Shown in pieces: positions 56,896-64,000 of a stretch of DNA of 64,000 nucleotides (position 1 is the stretch's first letter; each line of letters begins with the position of its first letter). The notes under the pieces were generated by a model. The model did no database searches and was not told the DNA's origin. It worked only from the letters and a program-made list of their open reading frames with translations. The stretch comes from Seriola aureovittata (Eukaryota > Chordata > Actinopteri > Carangiformes > Carangidae): the NCBI RefSeq assembly GCF_021018895.1, contig NC_079375.1, forward strand, positions 9,580,732 through 9,644,731, in the 5' to 3' direction. A program made the position numbers and the translations under genes.

Positions 56896-57177
56896 CCAGA
56901 CTGTGCAATAGGTTACTAGAGGAAGTTGTTGGGGCTTCTGTGCTGGGTTTATACTTGGTGTGTTTGTCAGTTTCAATGCCTCGACCTTGTGTCCAATCCT
57001 GTGTCCCCGCTGAGCCAGCCATTCAGAAAATGCAGATTTCCTCTGCTCTTCCCTTCGCACCAAGTGCAAATAAATGTCTGTATTTAAAATGTCCATTGAC
57101 TGAGACACAATGTAGAAAAAAACTCAACAAGAAATAAAACATGAAGTGAAATGGAATATACCATACTAGAAGTCCTT

Positions 57178-57360
57178 TCAGTTAGATTTGTCTTTGTCTT
57201 CATCTCTCTCAGCCGGGGGCATTTCCTGAGGCGGGTGCTGGGGCAAGCCTTCGCTCTGAGTGGTGGCTTCTGAGGTTTGTGGCTCTGGTTTAGTAGAGGG
57301 CCCCTCTGTCTGTGGTGCTGCCGTTTGTGTACAGTTTATCGGTGCGAGTGCTATGGCAGG
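57178..57360 (-). CDS. sppl2b: sppl2b last exon: cytosolic tail
   Basis: Acceptor (minus) TGTCCTCTGCAG, stop TGA at 57180-57178. Sixty codons rich in Pro, Thr, Glu and Gln, ending E-D-K-D-K-S-N. The tail is not conserved with human in sequence but has the same character and position; it joins in phase 0. Confidence 0.75.
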   Translation of the reverse strand, partial: PAIALAPINCTQTAAPQTEGPSTKPEPQTSEATTQSEGLPQHPPQEMPPAERDEDKDKSN

Positions 57361-60300
57361 CTGCAGAGGACAAAAAACAGAGCCCATGTGAGATCACTGA
57401 AACGTATCGAACTGAAAACTAAATATAAATTATTTATGATAATTACAGATACAAAAGAACTAGGATAAGACAAACACAATCATAAAGTATACAGTCATTC
57501 CTCTGTCCACAAGATTATTTTTTCATCACATCTTCCTTTAACAATTTATCCAAATTAAAGGAGATTTGCGCTTAATATTGTTGTCAGAGGCATTCCTGTA
57601 GTCAGAAATTAAACAGTCTCAGATATGCATCATGGAAAGGAAAGCCTATCCAAATAAACCCACTGGGGGTTTGAAGCCCATGAAACTAGATACAAAGCTG
57701 TTTGAAAAATAACAAGCTAGTCTACATGACTGTCAGCACCACCAATGATTACTCTTGTTGTAGTTACCCACTTTGCTAAGTGATCACTAGTCTATCACAG
57801 ATGTGCACGCACGCACGCACGCACACACACGCACACACACGCACACACACAAAAACACATATCTACTCTTCAAAGAAAAACAATAACAAAAATGAACCCT
57901 AAGTAGAATCAGGATGTTTTAATGGTAGAGTGTGAAGTAGCAAGCCCAGATAGAATACCTGCAGTGACATTCACAGACAGCTGAGCCCTCAGCAGCAGAC
58001 TAGAGCACACCCACAGTAAAATGAAGGGCAAGGAGCAGCGATGGGAGGGAAGGCGGGGAGGGGGACAGTACAACAGAAAGAGGCAGTTGGAACGAATGGA
58101 ATTATTTAAAGGGGTTACTCAACTTGAAATTCACTTTACTCTGCATGTTATTTAACACTAGATTTTTTTGTTTGTTTTCTTTTGTTGCCATTTTTTTTTT
58201 TAAGTCTTTTTGTTCTTCGGCAGTAGGCAGTCATATCAAACTGGTATTCACCACAAATCCACTTCCAGTCCAGAACTGGGGCAACTCCCTGCGCCACAGC
58301 GCTACAGTGAGGCTGGTGAGCAGAGTGCAAGGCACCAGGTAGAGCAAGGCCGGCTGACCCATCTGCATCAAGGCCAGGGCCACGAAGGTGATCAGCAGGC
58401 CGATGCCGTAAGCTGACAGGAGAGAGACAAAGTGAGACAACGCACAGAGGGTCAACATTTCCAAAGTCCAGTCATGTCCTGCCAACACTTAAGATGCTGG
58501 TTTTCCTTTTTTTTTCTTTTTTTTTTTTACATATTGTTTGTAAGCAAACTCGGTGGGCCTCCTGTAATTAAAATACTACCCAGAGCGAGACACTTGTATT
58601 TCAAAGTAGAATCTAAGGGAGAGCTGCTTGATCTTCTACTTCATTAACGATACTCAAATCACAGAGGAGTACAGTGAATATTTTTATGCAATTACATTGC
58701 TCACAAACTGCCGCCTCCCCTGCCCGGCACTTACCGATCGTACAGGCCACAAAGTAGATCCTGGAGGACTGTGTTAAAATGTCAAACCTGTGACAGTATG
58801 CCACCAGCAGCCCTGACAGAAAAAAACAGCAGAGGATCATTCAGAACAAGAGCAGCTACTGTATTCAGCCCCATCTCATCACACTTAGTCATCAGAAACC
58901 AAAGTCTTTCACTGCACTCTACATTATCTGATATTAACACCGGATATTTTCTAGACTAAAGGACATTATTGTGCAGTTATTAATTCATGAGAACTAAATG
59001 TAGCACTTATATAGCATTAAGTATGCAGCTATTGTTGTTGACTTGTTCTGCGCTTACATAGTTGGCAACCACATTAATGTGTTATGTTCGAAGAAAAGAC
59101 TAAATCGGGTGACTGTGGTCAATTGTCGTTTAATAATTTTTTTGATGAGCTTTAAGCTGTTTGAGTGGCTTTTGGTGTGATGATGCATTTTATTACCTGG
59201 TACTAAGATATCGCCAAAACCCAGGAGGGAGAAGGGCCGGTCACAAAGAGCCAGGGGAGAGAAGTTTAACCTTGGCACTTTGAGCACCATGGGAAGCTGG
59301 AGAAAACACAACCATTAGTGTTAACTATCAATGACTTTTCCTCTGAGCTGAGAGGAGCACTTTGAGCAGAAGGAGCAGCGGTAAATGTAAGTGTTATGTT
59401 TCTTTAACCCCATTACACCCAAAGGGGGTTGTGGAATTTGAAAACAAGCTCACCTTTTCATGTGTGGAGGAGTCAGAGGGACCAGCCGCTACCTCCACCA
59501 TTATACTTTCCCCACTCTGCGGAGAAAAGGCCACGAGTAACGTAAGCACAGTAAAATGGACTGTAGACATGTGAATAGGTTTGAGTGAAAAATGTCTTGG
59601 CATACCTTTGTAAATAAGGGTGTAATAAATACGAAGAAAACATCGTAGACAAAAAGGACTGTCAGTAGTAAAGTGCAAGCCTGTACACGATAGAAAAATA
59701 CATGGTCAGTTTAAAACTAACATGGTACAAAAGCCAAACACCATTAAATCTTTACAACCACTTTCCACATTGTTACAGTTTACATCTATGATGGTTTATA
59801 GCCCACCTTAAATGTGGGCAGTCTGACTGTTTTGAGCATGTAGAGACAGAAGGCGATCCCCAGGGCGTCCTGTAACGCCCACGCCCACCTGGAGGACACA
59901 CAACACGAGTTTGAGTCAGCAAACACCATCTTCATATGATGTACCTCCAACATGTTATCACACACAGACAGAAAAAAAAGCCACCATTATGTCACCCGAC
60001 ACACAGCAAACAACACCCACAGTGAAGTGCGCTTGTTTGTAAACTAAAGCTCTTGGGTGTAGGCAGACTTCTGCGGCACATTCTGGAATCAACTGAAAAT
60101 ACGTTTTTACGAGTTTGAGTGAATTTGCAGTCTAAATGTTAACACTGTTGTCTCTGTATGTGTTTGGATATTTACACCACAATGTCAAACACTTTTTTGC
60201 ACTTACATTGTAGAGTGTGTCATACATGGATAAAATCCAGATGAGACTTACAACACTTAAATTTGAACAAACAACAATTTTCTTTGTTGTTTTAGTGAGA

Positions 60301-63091
60301 CAGAACAGTGGCTAAATTCATTGTAGTCTTAGTGCGACTTCAGCTGCTGTTATAGACAGAGGAGACAGAACAAATCAGACAGTGAGCAACTGTTTCCACA
60401 GACCGCTGACATAGTTACACAATGGAAAGAGTAAAGATTACATGCATCTTGAAAAACGGATGCATTTACACCTTCTCAGCATCTGTTTAGGATGGATTTC
60501 AATCAGTCTTGAATGTTTCTTAGATGCATTCTTTTAAAACGAGAGAGCTATTTTATCCACCCAAGCCGCATGAAGTGAAGTCTGATACAGGCGTAACACA
60601 CATCTTGCTCAGAGAACACAGGTGGCAGGTTTGCTGGTGTGTGATGGGAATATTCTGTTAACTGGAGACCAGGATACTCAAAGGCAGAGCACCATAATAA
60701 CATGTAAACAACATATCCTGAAAAACATCTTCAGTTGAATGCAGCAACTACTGTTTGTTTTTTTCTCTGCATTTAACTACTAAATGTGTGCGTTTGTAAA
60801 ACAATGAATTTGACACTTTTTTCCCTCTTTGCACTTACTGGTCTTCGTTGCGAAACACCATCCAGGTGATGCTGACACCGATGCAGAAGGCTGACAGCAG
60901 CAACATGCGGATCTGTGGCCGCTTGTGCAAGTATGGCAGGTTGTTCTCTGGGATCCTGTGATCAAAAGACGGCCCACAAATCAATAAATATAACCACAAC
61001 AAGGACATTTTCTTTGAATAAAACTCAGTCTGACAGTCACCACCTAACATCTACTATCACCAGAGTCCAGACCCGGTCATAAGCAATAATTACTGTATAT
61101 GCCTAAAATTATACCTCAAGGCCTAATCTCTAACTTTAACCACATGAGATGCAGGTGTATATATATATATATATCTATAATTGTAAATGTAAAATAAACA
61201 TTTAATTGGAGAGTACGACTTAAAAAAAACAGGGTTAATCATAACAGCCTGACAGCTGTTAGTTAAGGTTTGAGAGTAAGTAAATTTGTAGACGAGGCTT
61301 ACAGAACGTACGCAGCTATATGGAGATTCAGAAAAAAATATGGTAGGTGCTGAAAACAGACTTTTGAGCAGCTCACATTATGAAAGCATATTGTGTAGTC
61401 TCACCTGCACTTGCAGAAAGGAAGTCTCCTGACAAAAGGCCACAGACAGCTGTACAGGCCGACAGAGGAGGCCACACAGAAGATGGCGATGACCCAAATG
61501 GCTAAACAGTGAGGGAAGTGAGAGATTAGTATCCATTAACACATGATATCTCACTCATATTCTACAGAAGGAAATACACTTTTTTGGTATGTGTGCTCTT
61601 TGACAAAGTAAGCCCTTTAATACCTGAATAGAAGTAGCAGTTTCACCACTGTGTTTGCAGTATTTGGTCTGTTGGGTCAATGTGCAACAGTGATTCAAAG
61701 GCACTAAGCGGTCTTTCAGCACCGATCAGTTTAATCTATTTATCAGAGAAATGTTATCTGAGCCATTAAGCTCTTTTGCAGTGCTGCCAGTCTTTACAAT
61801 CAAGTGGTTCACACATCCAGATCTGCAAACAGCATCTACAGCTGCTACAGGACGCAATGTCAACTGTAGCTCAGAGGGATTTTGAGTTTACAGTGGGGCT
61901 AAATGGAAGAATTATTATCTCACTTTGTTATCTGAGATGTGCTCTGCTTGTCTGGGCTTTTAACAAGCAATTTTAAATCTTGGTTTTAGCAGCTGAGGAC
62001 CATATTACACATACTTTACATCACTGCATCATTCTAACCGTTTGTTTTTTCCCTCAAGCACATGAACGTCCAGACTGTGTGCCTCTCTCTCTCTCCCTTC
62101 CCCTTCTCTATCTCCTTCCTGTTACTCTCCGCAGGTCCTCCCACCTCCAGAGCTGCAGCTGTAGAGTCTGGATCTGCAACTGCAAACCACCTACTACCCC
62201 CATGATCCTGTTAAACACCTGCTGCTAAACCTGCTCAAATTTACTATAATTATAATGATTATTAATAATGTTATTAGCTGTCAACACAAATTTTATCAGT
62301 AGGAGCACTACAGTTGCCATTACATTACTATTGCTGTTACTGCCGCTTATATCACTATTATTAATATTGCTACATTGCACGTTCTTGTTCTTTTCCTCTG
62401 TGCTCTCTCTCTCTCTCTATCTATTTATCTATCTATCTCTCCAACCCAGGGAGGAAACATTTGACAGTGTTTCCTAAACAGCCACTATATTTATGCAGTT
62501 TCAAATTTAGAAAAGTCAAATGACAGCCAAGTAATTGGTGCGTTTATTCAAGCTTCTCTCAGTCAGGGAACACAAGGAAGCCTGCAAGATGTGGTTGAAA
62601 GCAAATGGACCTTGAGTTGAAATTATTTGGCGCACAAGGAAAACACTTTCAGTCATCTTCTGCAGTGCCTGTATCAAAAGCAAATGCCCGTCTAACCATG
62701 CCAGACCCACAATGAGCGAAGAAAGAAAATGAAAGACTGACTTTGCGAGGCCGACCATTCCCAACACAGTAATAACTACTGGGCAGACAAGACTCAAACC
62801 ACTATTAATATATTGGTCACGGAGAAGCAGATCAGGCCAAATAGCCCCCCCCCCCCCCAATTGTGAAGCAGTATCTTTGAGGAAACAGAATATTGTGTGT
62901 TATAATGTGCGTGTTCAGATCAGTGGTGTGTGAGTGTCTGTGTCGTACCCAGGCGGTCATAGAAAAAGTAGAGTAGCACCAGCATGCTGCAGCACATGAC
63001 CACGAACACGCAGATCATGATGGGGGTGACGTCTACCGTCTCCTCGTCCTGCTTCTCTGCGCCGTCGTCCCGCTTGTGCTTCATGTAACGC
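57178..63091 (-). CDS. sppl2b: signal peptide peptidase-like 2B, C-terminal part
   Basis: GxGD intramembrane aspartyl protease that cleaves type II membrane protein stubs in endosomes and plasma membrane (known substrates of the family include TNF and BRI2). Ten exons join in frame to 365 aa plus stop. Seen in order: KHKRDDG linker and first membrane segment (VTPIMICVFVVMCCSMLVLL), six or more further hydrophobic segments, the catalytic Tyr-Asp in VLFVYDVFFVFITP (Asp codon 59644-59642), G-F-G-D (Asp 59212-59210), the PAL motif Q-P-A-L-L-Y-L-V-P (58353-58345), then a hydrophilic Pro/Glu/Thr-rich cytosolic tail. Motifs and wording (PMVLKVPRL, LALCDRPFSLLGFGDILVPG) match SPPL2B closely; the KHKRDDG block and long tail argue against SPPL2A. 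The signal peptide and protease-associated domain lie beyond 64000. Confidence 0.95.
57809..57851. repeat. CACG/CACA microsatellite
   Basis: (ACGC)n passing into (CACACACG)n, in the last sppl2b intron. Confidence 0.9.
58252..58412 (-). CDS. sppl2b: sppl2b exon: PAL motif
   Basis: Acceptor (minus) CTCCTGTCAG, donor GTGAAT. Encodes AYGIGLLITFVALALMQMG, QPALLYLVPCTLL and WRRELPQFWTGSGFV. If the donor is not used, translation runs 6 more residues to a stop at 58233-58231. Confidence 0.95.
58735..58812 (-). CDS. sppl2b: sppl2b exon: eighth-helix region
   Basis: Acceptor (minus) TTCTGTCAG, donor GTAAGT. Encodes GLLVAYCHRFDILTQSSRIY and FVACTI. Confidence 0.96.
59197..59296 (-). CDS. sppl2b: sppl2b exon: second catalytic aspartate (GFGD)
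   Basis: Acceptor (minus) TTCTCCAG, donor GTAATA. Encodes LPMVLKVPRLNFSPLALC and DRPFSLLGFGDILVP; GFGD is the GxGD motif. Confidence 0.97.
59454..59516 (-). CDS. sppl2b: sppl2b exon: loop between catalytic helices
   Basis: Acceptor (minus) TCTCCGCAG, donor GTGAGC. Twenty-one codons SGESIMVEVAAGPSDSSTHE plus K. Phase 0 at both ends; human reads SGSSIMVEVATGPSDS. Confidence 0.96.
59606..59680 (-). CDS. sppl2b: sppl2b exon: first catalytic aspartate (YD)
   Basis: Acceptor (minus) CGTGTACAG, donor GTATGC. Twenty-five codons: ACTLLLTVLFVYDVFFVF and ITPLFTK. The Y-D pair at 59647-59642 is the first catalytic motif. Confidence 0.97.
59807..59888 (-). CDS. sppl2b: sppl2b exon: WAWALQDALGIAF helix
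   Basis: Acceptor (minus) GTCCTCCAG, donor GTGGGC. Encodes WAWALQDALGIAFCLYMLKT and VRLPTFK, near-identical to human. Confidence 0.96.
60839..60955 (-). CDS. sppl2b: sppl2b exon: loop and third membrane helix
   Basis: Acceptor (minus) GATCACAG, donor GTAAGT. Encodes IPENNLPYLHKRPQIRMLLL, then SAFCIGVSITWMVFRNED. Confidence 0.95.
61157..61176. repeat. short TA microsatellite
   Basis: About nine TA units inside an sppl2b intron. Confidence 0.85.
61405..61501 (-). CDS. sppl2b: sppl2b exon: second membrane helix
   Basis: Acceptor (minus) CTGTTTAG, donor GTGAGA. Encodes AIWVIAIFCVASSVGLYSCL and WPFVRRLPFCKC, matching human VIGIFCLASATGLYSCL and RRLPFGKC. Confidence 0.95.
62403..62440. repeat. 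TC then CTAT microsatellite
   Basis: (TC)n followed by (CTAT)n with one interruption, in an sppl2b intron. Confidence 0.9.
62949..63091 (-). CDS. sppl2b: sppl2b exon: linker and first membrane helix
   Basis: Acceptor (minus) ATCCTGCAG, donor GTACGA. Encodes RYMKHKRDDGAEKQDEETVD and then VTPIMICVFVVMCCSMLVLL and YFFYDRL. Phase 2 in, phase 1 out. Confidence 0.95.
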
Positions 63092-64000
63092 CTGCAGGAT
63101 GACAAACGAAAGTCGGCATTTGGGACGTTGGGAGCACATTCATAACTCTAAAGCCTAATGATCACTACATAGAAAGACTTATCTTCTTGTGCCAACCTCA
63201 CAAAGCAAATAGTCTAGGGGAATGCTGTTAGCCAGCCTCTTGGATTTTCTCTTTCATTAGTTTCATTAAACGTTATTCACTGATGCTTTTTGACTTGCCA
63301 AAGCAGCCAGGATGACCATCCTTCCATCCACAGTCAATATTTACCATCATTTAGCTGGCTGGGTGATTCACTTCATTCCCAAGTTCAAAACACACACACA
63401 CTCATATTCCAAAATGTTTTTTTGCCTGTGGTCCTGTGCGTCAGAGACCCCGTCTGACAGTGGCTTCAGTCACCTTGGCAACCCGAGATAGACAAGATAG
63501 GCTCTGATTGGCTCAAGCAGATGAGTCACTCATACGGCCTCAAATAAACAACACTGCCCTTTAGAGCAGTTGCAGGGGTACAATGCAGACTGCTTGGTTT
63601 GAAAAGAAGAGACATGCACACACTCTTGTAAGAGAAACACTGAGCACACATACTTAGCCAAGAAAACTATGACTAATTTTCCCCAGGGATGACTCTCCTG
63701 ATAAATTAACTTTTATTTAAATTTAGCCTTCAGACTAAAAGCGTGGTACGTACAGGCGGAGGGAACTCTGTGTCCTGTCATAAAGTATCACATTTAGTTG
63801 TGTAATAGAAAATACTGAGCTAATATTGTAAGATACAACCTAAAATTTCAGAACATATATCATAATGTTCAATTTTTAGACAAGCAATTATCATGGTTTT
63901 TAAAAGACAGATATTTATTCATATGACACTAAGTTTATATCACTTATTGGGACACAATTGAGATCCAGATTAAAAACACTAGAGGAAATGTGGTAAATTC
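63092..64000 (-). other. sppl2b: sppl2b upstream intron, no exon seen
   Basis: The exon at 63091 starts in phase 2, so coding continues upstream, but no hydrophobic or protease-associated-domain exon is visible before the window end. Confidence 0.6.

Larger units (their letters stand above)
52571..57177. other. tail-to-tail gap: arhgef18 and sppl2b 3' UTRs
   Basis: No gene seen. The arhgef18 3' UTR probably runs to about 53415. The - strand sppl2b 3' UTR may run from 57177 down to about 54660. In between lie a near-perfect hairpin (54185-54241) and fish dispersed repeats (56130-56350, 56690-56895). The UTR borders are inferred from poly(A) signals. Confidence 0.6.

Noticed and set aside
62516..62860. 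114-codon - strand frame
   Set aside because: Intronic to sppl2b, begins at a C14 homopolymer, no phase-compatible splice sites or homology recognised.
57178..63091. SPPL2A as alternative identity
   Set aside because: The KHKRDDG block, RNEDQWAW and the long hydrophilic tail fit SPPL2B better.

Overview
The window is nuclear DNA from a ray-finned fish, most likely a spiny-rayed (acanthomorph) teleost. The genes are vertebrate, compact and split by GT-AG introns of roughly 0.1 to 4 kb. The non-coding DNA carries CA/GT and AT microsatellites and short dispersed repeats of kinds common in acanthomorph genomes. The species cannot be fixed from the sequence.

Three genes are recognised from reconstructed exons. 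(1) insr, insulin receptor, + strand, 9433-30584. It has 19 exons, equivalent to human exons 3-10 and 12-22. The signal peptide and L1 exons lie before the window, so bases 1-9432 are the end of a large intron. The exons join in frame to 1151 complete codons plus a stop. (2) arhgef18, p114-RhoGEF, + strand, coding 42613-52570. Eighteen coding exons join in frame to 961 aa, and up to three candidate upstream exons lie between 36372 and 42179. (3) sppl2b, signal-peptide-peptidase-like 2b, - strand, 63091-57178. Ten exons give the C-terminal 365 aa with all catalytic motifs; the 5' part lies beyond the window end.

Layout: 1-9432 insr intron with dispersed repeats and a long GT microsatellite; 9433-30584 insr exons; 30585-31745 insr 3' UTR; 31746-36370 intergenic DNA rich in repeats (an LINE 3' fragment inside a minisatellite, an AT palindrome, fish dispersed repeats); 36372-42600 arhgef18 5' region with more repeats; 42608-52570 arhgef18 coding exons; 52571-57177 tail-to-tail gap holding both 3' UTRs; 57178-63091 sppl2b; 63092-64000 upstream sppl2b intron.

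The genes do not form an operon or a shared pathway. INSR is a cell-surface receptor tyrosine kinase for insulin, ARHGEF18 activates RhoA at cell junctions, and SPPL2B is an intramembrane aspartyl protease of endosomes and plasma membrane. insr next to arhgef18 is also seen in human, but the relative orientation differs here. No undescribed biological system was found. The most useful observations are sequence changes in insr (a Tyr-to-Phe change in the C-tail, a longer cysteine-rich loop, no exon 11), a homopolymer-linked frame break in the arhgef18 N-terminal exon, and two near-perfect short hairpins.
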